Shown: one piece after another, positions 1-8,819 of the stretch
Layout: each line of letters begins with the position of its first letter
Numbering within the stretch: the first letter of the stretch is position 1
From: Neptuniibacter sp. CAU 1671
Lineage (GTDB): Bacteria > Pseudomonadota > Gammaproteobacteria > Pseudomonadales > Balneatricaceae
Direction: 5' to 3'
DNA: 64,000 bases
Assembly (NCBI RefSeq): GCF_029222905.1
Contig: NZ_JARHUE010000005.1
Coordinates: 1-64,000, forward strand
The notes under the pieces: model-generated
The model's input: the letters and a program-made list of their open reading frames with translations, nothing else
The model's database searches: none
What the model was told of the DNA's origin: nothing
Made by a program: the position numbers and the translations under genes

Positions 1-82
1 CTTAAATGAATTCACTTGGTTGCTTGTCTTGATAATGCTTTGCACTATCCCAACAAGCGCCCACACGAATTATCTGATCAAG

Positions 83-94
83 TTGTTAAAGAGC
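83..94 (-). promoter_or_regulatory. rRNA operon boxA antitermination site
   Basis: Read on the minus strand this is GCTCTTTAACAA, the classic boxA of rRNA leaders. It is followed by a TGATCAGATAATTCGTGTGGG-like stretch that closely resembles the leader just before 16S rRNA in gammaproteobacteria. Transcription runs leftwards, so the 16S gene should begin just beyond the left edge. NusB/NusE recruitment is known for such sites; its use here is inferred. Confidence 0.85.
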
Positions 95-125
95 GGGCTT
101 GAACTTCCGTCCAAGCGAGGCGCAT

Positions 126-153
126 ATTCTACTTCCCGCCTCTTCAAAGTCAA
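126..153 (-). promoter_or_regulatory. rRNA promoter, proximal (P2-like)
   Basis: On the minus strand there is a -35 TTGACT (148-153), a 16-base spacer and a -10 TAGAAT (126-131). A GC-rich discriminator (ATGCGCC) follows, as expected for stringently controlled stable-RNA promoters. It lies upstream of the boxA leader and points out of the left edge of the window. Confidence 0.8.
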
Positions 154-314
154 CCGTTATTTTTATCCAAATCCAGAATTTATCACGACCGGAAAACGTT
201 TGACTTCAACCTCAGTAAAACGAACAAAAAACAAACAATTTCATTCAGTTACTAAGGCCTGACCTGTACTTCAAAAGCCTGCTTAGCAGTGCCCTCGTCA
301 GGTCAGGGAGGCGC

Positions 315-342
315 ATTCTACACCCCACACTTTTTAGGTCAA
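315..342 (-). promoter_or_regulatory. rRNA promoter, distal (P1-like)
   Basis: On the minus strand there is a -35 TTGACC (337-342), a 16-base spacer and a -10 TAGAAT (315-320), then GCGCCTCC. The spacing, -10 and GC discriminator match the proximal promoter, so this is the distal member of a tandem pair. An A/T-rich tract from the tyrS terminator lies just upstream of the -35 and could serve as an UP element. Confidence 0.8.
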
Positions 343-362
343 CAGGAAAATCTCAGTTACTT

Positions 363-389
363 AAAAAAAGGCGCAACGCGCCTTTTTTT
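363..389 (-). terminator. intrinsic terminator of tyrS
   Basis: A hairpin GGCGC-AAC-GCGCC is flanked by seven A and seven T, so it can act in both directions. On the minus strand it begins about 10 bases after the tyrS stop and separates tyrS from the rRNA promoters. Confidence 0.85.
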
Positions 390-399
390 AAGTACGGCA

Positions 400-1695
400 T
401 CAGAGAGTAAAGAGGTGATGCTTTTTCTTACCCAGCTTCACAAGGAAGTATTTCTGATACTTAGCCTGTGTCTGAGTAAAGATCTCAGCCGCCCGCATAT
501 TGTCATCAACACCATAGGCCTGACCGTTAACCAGCACAGCATTGCGTTGCAACGCATCTTTCACCTGCTTACCGCCCGGTGCCAATCCCGCATCAGACAA
601 CAGTGTAGTCAGCGGTGTTTCCGCCAGATCAGCGCCTGAAAGGGCAGAACTTGGCAGACCATCCAGCGCCAGCTGCTCATAATCCTGTTCACTCAAACTG
701 GAAGTATCACCCGAGAAAAGCGCTTCAGTAATCCGTTTTGCGGCCGTCAGGCCCGCCTCACCATGCACCAGCCGTGTCACTTCCTCTGCCAGAATCGCCT
801 GAGCCTGAGGACGACCTTCTCGCTCAGCATCCTCACGTTCAATCTGCTGAATCTGCTCAGCAGGCAGGAAGGTAAAGTAATTAAGGAATTTATAGACATC
901 CGCGTCTGCGGTATTCATCCAGAACTGGAAGAAGTTGTAGGGAGAGGTTTTCGCCGGATCCAGCCAGACCGCACCCGCTTCGGTTTTACCAAATTTTGTG
1001 CCATCCGCTTTAGTGATTAGCGGAACCGTTAGCCCGAACACCTGCGCACCATTCTGGCGACGCGACAGATCAATACCACCAACAATGTTACCCCATTGAT
1101 CTGAACCACCAATCTGCAGAGTACAGCCATGGCGACGATTCAATTCAGCGAAGTCCATACCCTGCAGGAGCGCGTAAGAAAATTCGGTAAAAGAGATACC
1201 GGCACCATCACGGTTCAAGCGTTGCTGAACTGACTCTTTATTGATCATCGCATTCACAGAGAAATGCTTGCCAATATTGCGCAAGAAATCGAGCACATTC
1301 ATATCACCCGTCCAATCAAGGTTATTAGCCACGATTGCAGGATTTTCAACGCCCTCGAATTTGAGGAACTGACTGACCTGACTACGAATCTTTTCAACCC
1401 AGCCCGATACAATATCAGGTGTATTTAGCTGCCGTTCCGCCGCTTTAAAGCTCGGATCACCAATTAAACCGGTAGCGCCGCCAACCAATGCAATTGGTTT
1501 GTGACCCTCATCCTGAAACCGGGTCAACACCAACAGTGGAACCAGATGACCAAGATGCAGACTATCCGCTGTCGGGTCGAAACCGCAGTACAGGGTCACA
1601 TTGCCATTGGCCAAGTGTTGTTCCAGCTCGTCTTCGCTGGTCATCTGCGCTATCAGCCCTCGGGCTTTTAGATCTTGTAGCAATGTTGCGCTCAT
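400..1695 (-). CDS. tyrS: tyrosine--tRNA ligase
   Basis: Charges tRNA-Tyr with tyrosine in the cytoplasm. The 431-aa product follows E. coli TyrS along its whole length. It has the class I HIGH-type motif HLGH near residue 49 in the [19 protein letters not shown] region, the tyrosine-pocket sequence [12 protein letters not shown], and the KMSKS-equivalent KFGKT. An S4-like RNA-binding tail is at the C-terminus. The frame stays open 24 codons further upstream, but family alignment supports the ATG that begins MSATLLQ. It is divergent from the mepM gene and lies beside an rRNA operon, as in Pseudomonas. Confidence 0.95.
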   Translation of the reverse strand: MSATLLQDLKARGLIAQMTSEDELEQHLANGNVTLYCGFDPTADSLHLGHLVPLLVLTRFQDEGHKPIALVGGATGLIGDPSFKAAERQLNTPDIVSGWVEKIRSQVSQFLKFEGVENPAIVANNLDWTGDMNVLDFLRNIGKHFSVNAMINKESVQQRLNRDGAGISFTEFSYALLQGMDFAELNRRHGCTLQIGGSDQWGNIVGGIDLSRRQNGAQVFGLTVPLITKADGTKFGKTEAGAVWLDPAKTSPYNFFQFWMNTADADVYKFLNYFTFLPAEQIQQIEREDAEREGRPQAQAILAEEVTRLVHGEAGLTAAKRITEALFSGDTSSLSEQDYEQLALDGLPSSALSGADLAETPLTTLLSDAGLAPGGKQVKDALQRNAVLVNGQAYGVDDNMRAAEIFTQTQAKYQKYFLVKLGKKKHHLFTL

Positions 1696-1742
1696 GAGGT
1701 ATTCAGTTTCCGGTAGTAATAATGGGTGAAAAAAGAGGCCAT

Positions 1743-1771
1743 ATTCTAGCGGCAGGAACGGATGCAAACAA
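1743..1771 (-). promoter_or_regulatory. candidate tyrS promoter
   Basis: On the minus strand there is TTGTTT (1766-1771), a 17-base spacer and TAGAAT (1743-1748), followed by ATGGCC. The -10 equals that of the rRNA promoters. The -35 matches only its TTG part, so this is moderate support. It lies about 50 bases before the tyrS ATG. Confidence 0.5.
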
Positions 1772-1802
1772 ATATCTACCTATCGAGTTTGACATTCTGA
1801 TG

Positions 1803-1831
1803 CCGACAATATTAAAAGGAGATGGCATAAT
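1803..1831 (+). promoter_or_regulatory. candidate mepM promoter
   Basis: CCGACA (1803-1808), 17 bases and CATAAT (1826-1831) would place the transcript start about 30 bases before the GTG start of the endopeptidase gene. A TTGACA also occurs at 1789-1794 but has no good -10 at the right distance. Confidence 0.4.
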
Positions 1832-1867
1832 GTCCGGTTATTACACTTGTTACATCAGGAGCAGAGC

Positions 1868-3241
1868 GTGTTAGATCGCATCAAGCGCTTTAAAGGCAGC
1901 TTTCCAACGATTCATCTTATTGCAGCCAGCGCATGTATTTTTATTGTCAGTATTGTTTTGTTATTGGTGCCCTCTGAAGAAGTATCGGCCACGCGAAGCA
2001 TCACACTGGATATCAGTGAAAGCACGCCATCCGAAACTACGCTCGAATCTTTACCCCCAACGTCCAACATTGCCGATCTGCCCGCTGAAACAGAAGTGAT
2101 TCAAGCAGAGGCAGAACCGGTTGCTCCTGAAGCTGTACCGGAAAACTGGGTTAAATATCAGGTTTCCAGCGGCGATAACCTAACAACTTTATTCAAAAAA
2201 GCCGGTTTGACTGCACGTGATGTCTATAACGTTGCCAGCGCCACCAAGCCGCATAAAACCTTCAGCCGCATGCACCCGGGCGAAACCCTTGCTTTCCTGA
2301 TTGAAGGCGGCGAGCTGAAAAAACTGCGTTACATCGAATCTCAGCTGGTAAGCACCCTCATCACTGCACAGGATTCTGGGTTCAGCGTAGAAAAAATTGA
2401 GCGAGTCCCTGAAGTTCGGCAGCAATTCACGTCCGGTACCATTGTGAACTCGCTGTTTGTGGACGGTGAACGCGCCGGTCTATCCAACAAAAAAATCATG
2501 GAGCTGGCCAGTCTGTTTGGCTGGGATGTGGATTTTGTTTTAGATATCCGCGAGGGCGATAGCTTTAGCGTCATGTATGAAGAACACTTCCTGGACGGCG
2601 AAAAAATTGATGAAGGCCCTATTCTGGCAGCGCAATTTACCAACCAGGGAAACACGTTCACAGCTCTGCGCTATACCAATTCAGAGGGCGACAGCAATTA
2701 CTTCACACCGGATGGCTATAGCATGCGCAAAGCCTTTTTGCGCTCACCAGTTGATTTTGCCCGTATCAGTTCGCGCTTTGACCTGAAACGCAAACACCCT
2801 GTGCTTAACCGGATTCGTGCGCACAAAGGCGTTGATTATGCGGCAAGCACCGGCACCCCGATTAAATCGGCAGGTGATGGCAAAATCATTTTCCGGGGCG
2901 TCAAGGGTGGTTACGGCAACGTTGTGATTGTTCAGCACGGCAGCAACATCACAACACTTTATGCACACATGAAAAGCTTCAAACGGGGGCAGTCCGTTGG
3001 CTCTCGCGTAAAGCAGGGTCAGGTGATTGGTTTTGTAGGTTCCAGCGGTTTAGCGACAGGCCCTCACCTGCATTACGAATTCCGCCTCAACGACGTGCAT
3101 AAAAACCCACTTACCGTAAAACTGCCTCAGGCAGAACCAGTCGCCAAATCCGAGCGTGGATCTTTCGACCTTGCAGCCAACAAGCTGATGGCTCAGCTGG
3201 AAACCTATCAGGCCACCCAAGTGGCTCAGCTCAGCCAATGA
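1868..3241 (+). CDS. mepM: murein DD-endopeptidase, LysM-like plus peptidase M23
   Basis: Predicted to cut peptidoglycan crosslinks in the periplasm during wall growth. The 457-aa product has one N-terminal membrane/signal segment (about residues 14-36). An OapA/LysM-like region around WVKYQVSSGDNLTTLF follows. The C-terminal M23 domain has the zinc ligands in RAHKGVDYA (HxxxD) and GPHLHYEF (HxH). The frame opens at a TTG at 1847, but an AGGAG six bases before the GTG at 1868 supports the shorter start. The stop overlaps the anmK ATG (ATGA), so the two are probably translationally coupled. The order tyrS-mepM-anmK matches Pseudomonas. Confidence 0.85.
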   Translation: MLDRIKRFKGSFPTIHLIAASACIFIVSIVLLLVPSEEVSATRSITLDISESTPSETTLESLPPTSNIADLPAETEVIQAEAEPVAPEAVPENWVKYQVSSGDNLTTLFKKAGLTARDVYNVASATKPHKTFSRMHPGETLAFLIEGGELKKLRYIESQLVSTLITAQDSGFSVEKIERVPEVRQQFTSGTIVNSLFVDGERAGLSNKKIMELASLFGWDVDFVLDIREGDSFSVMYEEHFLDGEKIDEGPILAAQFTNQGNTFTALRYTNSEGDSNYFTPDGYSMRKAFLRSPVDFARISSRFDLKRKHPVLNRIRAHKGVDYAASTGTPIKSAGDGKIIFRGVKGGYGNVVIVQHGSNITTLYAHMKSFKRGQSVGSRVKQGQVIGFVGSSGLATGPHLHYEFRLNDVHKNPLTVKLPQAEPVAKSERGSFDLAANKLMAQLETYQATQVAQLSQ

Positions 3242-4347
3242 GCGATCCGGCTGATCTGTACATCGGCCTGATGTCCGGCACCAGCGTAGATGGCATTGAT
3301 GCTGCGCTGGTGCAGTTTGAACCCAGCTTCAAATTACTATCCGCCCATTGCGGGCAATATCCCGACACACTTCGTGCTGAAATTCTGAATCTCTGCCAAC
3401 CGGCAGCAAATGAAGTACAGCGTATTGCGCAAATCGACGGTGTCATCGCTGACTGCTTTGCGAATGCTGCATCTGAACTCATTACGAGCAATAACCGACA
3501 TCTTATAAAAGCCATTGGCAGTCACGGCCAGACCGTCCGGCACCATCCTGAGTTAGGTTATTCAATGCAAATTGGCGACCCCAGTCGGATTGCAGAAAGA
3601 ACCGGTGTCACAACGGTGGGCCAATTCCGTCAGCGGGATCTGGCAGCGGGTGGTCAGGGCGCACCGCTGGTACCCGCCTTCCATGCCGCTTTATTCAGGA
3701 AACCCGACGCTGAACGGTTTATTCTCAATATTGGCGGCATGGCCAACATCACCCACCTGCCTGGCAATCCAAAATCCCCCGTGACCGGTTTTGATACAGG
3801 ACCAGGGAATGTACTGCTGGATGGCTGGATAGAAAAACACCTGCAACAACCTTTTGATCTGGACGGACAGTGGGCTGCGTCGGGAGACCGAATTGAAACG
3901 CTGCTGCAAAGGCTGATGGATGAACCGTTTTTTGCCGCCGCCGCCCCCAAAAGCACCGGCCGGGAACGCTTTAATCTCGCCTGGCTTGAGTCCCAGCTGT
4001 CTGATGAATTTTCAACGTCTGCACCGCAGGATGTCCAGGCCACTTTGCTTGCTCTGACGGCAAAGAGCACTGCAGATGCGATAAAAAAACAATCTCAGCA
4101 GCCTGACTTTGAAGTTTATATCTGCGGTGGCGGTGCTCGAAATTCTGCACTGATCAACGCCATAAAAGCGGAACTGCCTGAGCATAAAGTTGCTCTGACC
4201 AGTGAGTTGGGCCTTGATCCAGACTGGGTTGAAGCCGCTGCTTTTGCCTGGCTGGCCTGGCGCTGCCTCAGCCAGCAAAGCGGCAATCTGCCGGAAGTAA
4301 CGGGCGCTGAAGGGCCTCGCATTCTGGGCGCAATCTACCCGGCCTGA
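3238..4347 (+). CDS. anmK: anhydro-N-acetylmuramic acid kinase
   Basis: Phosphorylates and hydrolyses 1,6-anhydro-MurNAc to MurNAc-6-phosphate in murein recycling. The 369-aa length is normal. Family motifs are the N-terminal GLMSGTSVDGIDAAL, then GSHGQTVRHHP, NIGGMANIT and GFDTGPGNVLLDGW, which form the ATP/sugar fold of this hexokinase-like family. It overlaps mepM by four bases, linking a murein hydrolase to a recycling kinase. The stop codon abuts the stop of the convergent DsrE-like gene with no base between. Confidence 0.95.
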   Translation: MSDPADLYIGLMSGTSVDGIDAALVQFEPSFKLLSAHCGQYPDTLRAEILNLCQPAANEVQRIAQIDGVIADCFANAASELITSNNRHLIKAIGSHGQTVRHHPELGYSMQIGDPSRIAERTGVTTVGQFRQRDLAAGGQGAPLVPAFHAALFRKPDAERFILNIGGMANITHLPGNPKSPVTGFDTGPGNVLLDGWIEKHLQQPFDLDGQWAASGDRIETLLQRLMDEPFFAAAAPKSTGRERFNLAWLESQLSDEFSTSAPQDVQATLLALTAKSTADAIKKQSQQPDFEVYICGGGARNSALINAIKAELPEHKVALTSELGLDPDWVEAAAFAWLAWRCLSQQSGNLPEVTGAEGPRILGAIYPA

Positions 4348-4782
4348 TTAGAAATAGAGATAACCCGCTGCGCGAAGCTGGCGACCGAGCGCCGGCCCAT
4401 CGGGCACAGTATCGATAAAGGCAGGCAACTCATCACGTGAAACCCCATTGGCCTGCATCCAGATTTCACACACTTTGACATCAATGACGCGTTTATCATC
4501 CAGCGCTTTAGCCAGCGAGATCAGATGTGCATTTTTCTCAGCATTGGCATTCAGGAACGCAAATGTTTCATCCCCGTGCAGTATAAATACCACAGGTTCA
4601 TGCGAGCGAATTGATTCATTGTCCGCCAGCATCGCGGCCCGTTGAAACAATAACTCAAGCTCTGAAGGGGTGTGCTTGACTAAATAGGCCATCAAACCGG
4701 GCTGGTCAGGCACAGGAGATTGCAAGGGAGCTGCTGCGAGAGAAGCAGATAGCAGCATGAGCAGAGGCGCCAGCCATTTCAA
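4348..4782 (-). CDS. secreted DsrE-like protein
   Basis: Function unknown. The 144-aa product starts with a clear signal peptide (about 18 residues ending SLAAAP). The body is DsrE/DsrF-like: the strand VVFILHGDETFAFL, then HLISLAKALDD, VKVCEIWMQANGVSRDELP and a C-terminal LRAAGYLYF. This is the pattern of the small periplasmic DsrE-like proteins often listed as hypothetical. One cysteine (VKVCEIW) is at the usual position. It converges on anmK with no gap and lies upstream-to-downstream after erpA and argC on the same strand, with about 38 bases to erpA. The family call rests on my reading of the pattern. Confidence 0.7.
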   Translation of the reverse strand: MKWLAPLLMLLSASLAAAPLQSPVPDQPGLMAYLVKHTPSELELLFQRAAMLADNESIRSHEPVVFILHGDETFAFLNANAEKNAHLISLAKALDDKRVIDVKVCEIWMQANGVSRDELPAFIDTVPDGPALGRQLRAAGYLYF

Positions 4783-4820
4783 AGCAACACCTCCACTTAT
4801 GCCAGACTATACGAAATATC

Positions 4821-5171
4821 TTAGATAGAAAAAGAAGAACCGCAACCGCACGTCGTGGTGGCGTTGGGGTTGTTAATCACAAACTGCGAGCCCTGAAGCC
4901 CTTCCTTGTAGTCAACCTGTGCGCCAGCCAGGTACTGAAAACTCATTGGATCAACCACCAGCGTAACACCGTCGCGTTCAACCACAGTATCATCTTCAGC
5001 AGACTGCTCATCAAAGGTAAAGCCATAGGAGAAACCCGCACAGCCACCACCCGTAATAAAAACACGTAGTTTCAGGCTGTCGTTAGCTTCTTCTTCCATC
5101 AGCGTTTTCACTTTACGGGCAGCCGCCTCAGTGAAAACCAGTGGTGTGTTTGGATCTTCTGTTTCGATCAT
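4821..5171 (-). CDS. erpA: iron-sulfur cluster insertion protein
   Basis: A-type carrier that delivers Fe-S clusters to apo-targets such as the isoprenoid enzymes IspG/IspH. The 116-aa product aligns with E. coli ErpA. The three cluster cysteines are visible in [10 protein letters not shown] and in the C-terminal [11 protein letters not shown]. The frame contains an ATG four codons earlier; I prefer the second ATG because AGAG precedes it and the family starts there. It is probably cotranscribed with argC, 63 bases upstream on the same strand. Confidence 0.93.
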   Translation of the reverse strand: MIETEDPNTPLVFTEAAARKVKTLMEEEANDSLKLRVFITGGGCAGFSYGFTFDEQSAEDDTVVERDGVTLVVDPMSFQYLAGAQVDYKEGLQGSQFVINNPNATTTCGCGSSFSI

Positions 5172-5234
5172 TGCTCTATACACATCGGTTACTAGGACTC
5201 AATTATCCACTTAACCAACTAAAATAGTCAAGTA

Positions 5235-6269
5235 TTATGGCATCAAGCCTACCAGATTAAGCCCGGCAGTTTCATCCAGATTCAGCATGATGTTCATATT
5301 CTGCACAGCCTGACCTGCAGCGCCTTTTACCAGATTATCGATAACAGACAGCACTACCAGCACATCCTCACCCTGAGGCTGATGCAAACTGACACGGCAC
5401 ATATTGGCACCTTTCACACTGCGTGTTTGCGGATGACTGCCGGCAGGCATCACATCAACAAATGGCTCATCTTTATAACGTGACTCAAACAACGCCTGCA
5501 GCCCCATATCAACCGGATCTTTCAGCACCGCATAACAGGTTGCATGAATACCGCGGATCATCGGGGTCAGATGAGGCACAAAAGTCAGTCCTACAGGACG
5601 ACCCGCCGCGTCAGAGAGACCCTGCTTGATCTCGGGCAGATGACGATGACCCGAAGCGCCATAGGCACTGAAACTTTCGCTGGCTTCGCACAACAGAGAG
5701 CTGACTTTAGCGGCACGACCCGCACCACTGACACCTGATTTACAATCCGCAATCAGACGACGATGATCCACCAACCCCTGTTCCAGCAGAGGAATAAACG
5801 CCAGCTGCGTTGCGGTCGGGTAACAACCCGGGCACGCGATCAGCTGAGCTTCTTTAATAGCCGCGCGGTTCACTTCAGGCAGACCATAAACCGCAAGCTC
5901 AGCCATTTCCGGCTCCGTATGCTCCATACCGTACCAGCGCGACCAGGTATCAAGATCCTTGATCCGGAAGTCTGCACCCAGGTCGATCACCTTCACGCCG
6001 CGCTTAACCAGTTCGGGCGCCATTTTCATCGCCACGCCATGAGGCGTCGCAAAAAACACCACTGCACACTCAGCCAGTTGATCTATGTCGGGTACCGTAA
6101 ATTTCAGGTCATGATGGCCGCGTAGGTTCGGATACATGTCTGCAACAGCAACACCTTCTTCAGAACGCGAAGTAATAACCGTCACCTCAACATTCGGATG
6201 GTTTGCCAGCAAACGTAACAATTCAACGCCGGTATAGCCCGTACCGCCTACGATACCTACTTTAATCAC
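5235..6269 (-). CDS. argC: N-acetyl-gamma-glutamyl-phosphate reductase
   Basis: Third step of arginine biosynthesis: NADPH-dependent reduction of N-acetylglutamyl phosphate. The 344-aa product has the nucleotide-binding [18 protein letters not shown] at the N-terminus, the catalytic cysteine in [12 protein letters not shown], and HRHLPEI and [10 protein letters not shown] later. The open frame runs 47 codons further upstream, but GAGG five bases before the GTG at 6267-6269 and the normal family start support the GTG. argC-erpA adjacency is as in Pseudomonas. Confidence 0.95.
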   Translation of the reverse strand: MIKVGIVGGTGYTGVELLRLLANHPNVEVTVITSRSEEGVAVADMYPNLRGHHDLKFTVPDIDQLAECAVVFFATPHGVAMKMAPELVKRGVKVIDLGADFRIKDLDTWSRWYGMEHTEPEMAELAVYGLPEVNRAAIKEAQLIACPGCYPTATQLAFIPLLEQGLVDHRRLIADCKSGVSGAGRAAKVSSLLCEASESFSAYGASGHRHLPEIKQGLSDAAGRPVGLTFVPHLTPMIRGIHATCYAVLKDPVDMGLQALFESRYKDEPFVDVMPAGSHPQTRSVKGANMCRVSLHQPQGEDVLVVLSVIDNLVKGAAGQAVQNMNIMLNLDETAGLNLVGLMP

Positions 6270-6448
6270 GATGACCTCATCAACAGGAATTAAACCAGTG
6301 TCTATGATACAAAGCCCTCCGCGCCATGACCACAGATTCCACCCTACCAATAGTGTAAGATAACGCTTTAATGTAGCCTTAAACTCAGGTTTCCGGGCCA
6401 GCAGTACCAAATGACGTCTGTGACATTACTTATGCCATTGAGTGTGTA

Positions 6449-8176
6449 ATGCAAAAATACGCCGCCTCTCTGAAATCCTTTCGCCACCGTTTATCCTTTG
6501 CTGAGGCACTGCCGCAAATGGTTATTCTGGGCGTGCTCTGCGGCGTGCTCTGCGGTTTGGTTCTGGGCCTGTTTCGGATGGCGCTGGAATGGCCACTGGA
6601 GCAACTCTTGCCCAATTGCGATCATGAAGGTTTTGAGAGTTTGCCCGCCTGGCTTCGTTTCAGTTTACCGGTGGCAGGCAGCCTGATCCTGCTTGCATTG
6701 CTGGCGCCATTGGCACCTCTGGACAGAAAAGTAGGGGTAGCGCACCTGCTGGAGCGCATCTCATATCACCAGGGTCAACTTCCCCTCAAAAATGCGCTAT
6801 TACAGTTTATCGCCGCACTGATCGCACTACTGACCGGGCACTCTGCCGGCAAAGAGGGTCCCGCTGTTCATCTGGGTGCCGCCAGCGGAAGTCTGCTGGG
6901 CCAGAAATTACGCCTGCCGAATAATACCCTGCGCATTCTGGCAGGTTGCGGAACCGCCGCAGGCATCGCCGCGATGTTCAACACGCCACTGGCGGGCGTC
7001 ATTTTTGCCATGGAAGTTGTGCTGATGGAATATAGCGTGCTCGGCTTCATGCCAGTCATGGCCGCCGCAGCCGCGGCCACTCTGGTGATGCATCTGCTGC
7101 TGGGACCGGAGCAGATCATGAGCGTGCCCGCCATGCAGATCCATTCTCTCAACGAAGTGCCGTATGTGCTTTTTCTCGGTGTCGTGATCGGCCTGCTTGC
7201 CAGCCTGTTTATCCGTTTAGTGAGTCTGGTCACCCGCTGGTCCAGCCAACCCCGTTTTCATCTTAGCTACCGTCTGATACTCGCCGGTGTTATGACCGGT
7301 GCCTGCGCCATCTATGTGCCAGAAATCATGGGCGTTGGTTATGACACCGTCAGTTCGGCGCTTGAAGGTAAGTTGGTACTCACAACCCTGTTGCTCATTT
7401 TGCTGGTTAAAGTGCTGATCACACCGGTTATTATTGGGCTGGGCATTCCCGCTGGCCTGATCGGTCCTACGTTTTTTATTGGAGCGATTGCGGGCAGCGC
7501 GCTGGGCATTCTGGGCAGCAGTGCAGTAGAGCAGGAAGTAACTCATCAGGGTTTTTATGCGTTGCTGGGCATGGGCAGCATGATGGCTGCCGTACTCAAT
7601 GCCCCACTGGCTGCACTGATAGCCATCATGGAGTTAACCTCAAACCCCAACATCCTGTTCCCGGCCATGATTGCCATTGTGGTTGCCAATCTGATTGCCC
7701 GATATGTGTTTAATCTGCCCTCGGTGTTTATCGCCATGATGCGTGCTCAGGGTATGGATTTCAGGCTCAAACCGGTGCAGCAGGTGCTGAGTCGAAGTGC
7801 AGTGAGCAGCCTGATGCATACTGACATCATCCGCGTAGCGAAATCGATCAGCGCTCAGGAAGCAACAGAGCTTCTGACGCGCAACCCGTCCTGGCTTGTG
7901 ATTGATGAAACCCCGCAGAGCCTGCTGCCCCCTGCAGATTTGGTGGCATACATGCGTGAACACCCGGACGCTGAACGCATTGAATTGCTGGAGATGCCCG
8001 CATTACGACTCGACTGCGGCCAACTGGGCATTCAGGCCACGCTGTTAGAGGCACTGGAAAAACTCACTGCCGAAGAAGTGGACGCCCTCTGTATCACTGG
8101 TTTTGAAGGCCGCCTGTCCGGCGTACTGACCCGCGACCAACTGGATACTTTTTACCGACAATATACCCGTTTATGA
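6449..8176 (+). CDS. ClC-family chloride channel/transporter
   Basis: Membrane anion transporter of 575 aa. Some ten or more hydrophobic helices fill residues about 20-430. A cytoplasmic tail of about 140 residues (from KPVQQVLSRSAV) resembles a weak CBS pair. Family signatures are GKEGPAVHLG (residues 134-143, with the gating Glu136), FNTPLAGVIFAMEV and GIPAGLIGPTFF. Several canonical ClcA residues are different. The GSGIP motif is replaced by a KVGVAH region near 94-99. The position of the internal proton glutamate appears to be Val190, after Glu189. Its stop overlaps the thiE ATG, so it heads a clc-thiE-hemL run. Substrate is not deducible. Confidence 0.85.
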   Translation: MQKYAASLKSFRHRLSFAEALPQMVILGVLCGVLCGLVLGLFRMALEWPLEQLLPNCDHEGFESLPAWLRFSLPVAGSLILLALLAPLAPLDRKVGVAHLLERISYHQGQLPLKNALLQFIAALIALLTGHSAGKEGPAVHLGAASGSLLGQKLRLPNNTLRILAGCGTAAGIAAMFNTPLAGVIFAMEVVLMEYSVLGFMPVMAAAAAATLVMHLLLGPEQIMSVPAMQIHSLNEVPYVLFLGVVIGLLASLFIRLVSLVTRWSSQPRFHLSYRLILAGVMTGACAIYVPEIMGVGYDTVSSALEGKLVLTTLLLILLVKVLITPVIIGLGIPAGLIGPTFFIGAIAGSALGILGSSAVEQEVTHQGFYALLGMGSMMAAVLNAPLAALIAIMELTSNPNILFPAMIAIVVANLIARYVFNLPSVFIAMMRAQGMDFRLKPVQQVLSRSAVSSLMHTDIIRVAKSISAQEATELLTRNPSWLVIDETPQSLLPPADLVAYMREHPDAERIELLEMPALRLDCGQLGIQATLLEALEKLTAEEVDALCITGFEGRLSGVLTRDQLDTFYRQYTRL

Positions 8177-8802
8177 ATTCATCTCTTACCGGGCTTTATG
8201 CCATTACCGACGCCAGCCTGATGCCCGACCTGGCCACTATGCTGGATTTTGTTGAGCAAAGCCTGCAAGGCGGCGTCAGAATCCTGCAGTATCGGGATAA
8301 GAGCAGCGATCAGCCCCAAAGACTCACACAAGCTTTGGCATTAAAAAGCCTGTGCAATCGCTATGGCGTACCCCTGATCATCAATGACGATATTGAACTG
8401 GCTTACCAGTCAGCCGCTGACGGTGTGCATCTTGGTCAGTCCGATGGGCAGGTGAGCGCAGCCAGACAACGCCTTGGCAGCAACGCCATAATCGGAGTGA
8501 CCTGCCATGATCAACTGCCTTTAGCGCAGGATGCCGTTGCCGCAGGGGCTGACTATGTTGCCTTTGGCGCCTTTTTCCCCTCAAAAAGTAAACCCGATGC
8601 CAAACCGGCACCACTGGCGTTGCTCCAGCAGGCAAGTACGCTAATCGACCGCCCAATAGTGGCGATTGGCGGCATAAGTGTAGATAATGCCCCGCAGGTT
8701 ATTGATGCCGGTGCAGATATGATCGCTGTTATCCACGCACTCTATGCCAGTGCGGCGATCTCCCAGACTGCAGAACAGTTTTCCCGGCTTTTTCAGCGTT
8801 AA
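8173..8802 (+). CDS. thiE: thiamine-phosphate synthase
   Basis: Joins HMP-pyrophosphate and thiazole phosphate to make thiamine phosphate. The 209-aa TIM barrel shows LQYRDKSS (phosphate/HMP site, usually LQLREK), [18 protein letters not shown] and [13 protein letters not shown]. It ends with AIGGIS and a phosphate-binding [12 protein letters not shown]. Four-base overlap with the ClC gene (ATGA) suggests coupling; hemL follows after 17 bases. thiE-hemL adjacency also occurs in Pseudomonas. Confidence 0.93.
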   Translation: MNSSLTGLYAITDASLMPDLATMLDFVEQSLQGGVRILQYRDKSSDQPQRLTQALALKSLCNRYGVPLIINDDIELAYQSAADGVHLGQSDGQVSAARQRLGSNAIIGVTCHDQLPLAQDAVAAGADYVAFGAFFPSKSKPDAKPAPLALLQQASTLIDRPIVAIGGISVDNAPQVIDAGADMIAVIHALYASAAISQTAEQFSRLFQR

Positions 8803-8819
8803 AACACAGAGAGATACCT

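Noticed and set aside
20-262. 80-codon open frame at the left edge
   Set aside because: It overlaps the rRNA leader, boxA and promoter on the other strand; the product has no plausible pattern.
289-639. 116-codon open frame across the tyrS terminator
   Set aside because: It runs through an rRNA promoter and terminator and then antisense to tyrS.
1789-1815. TTGACA-based promoter for mepM
   Set aside because: The -35 is perfect but no acceptable -10 lies 16-18 bases away; the CCGACA/CATAAT pair is better spaced.
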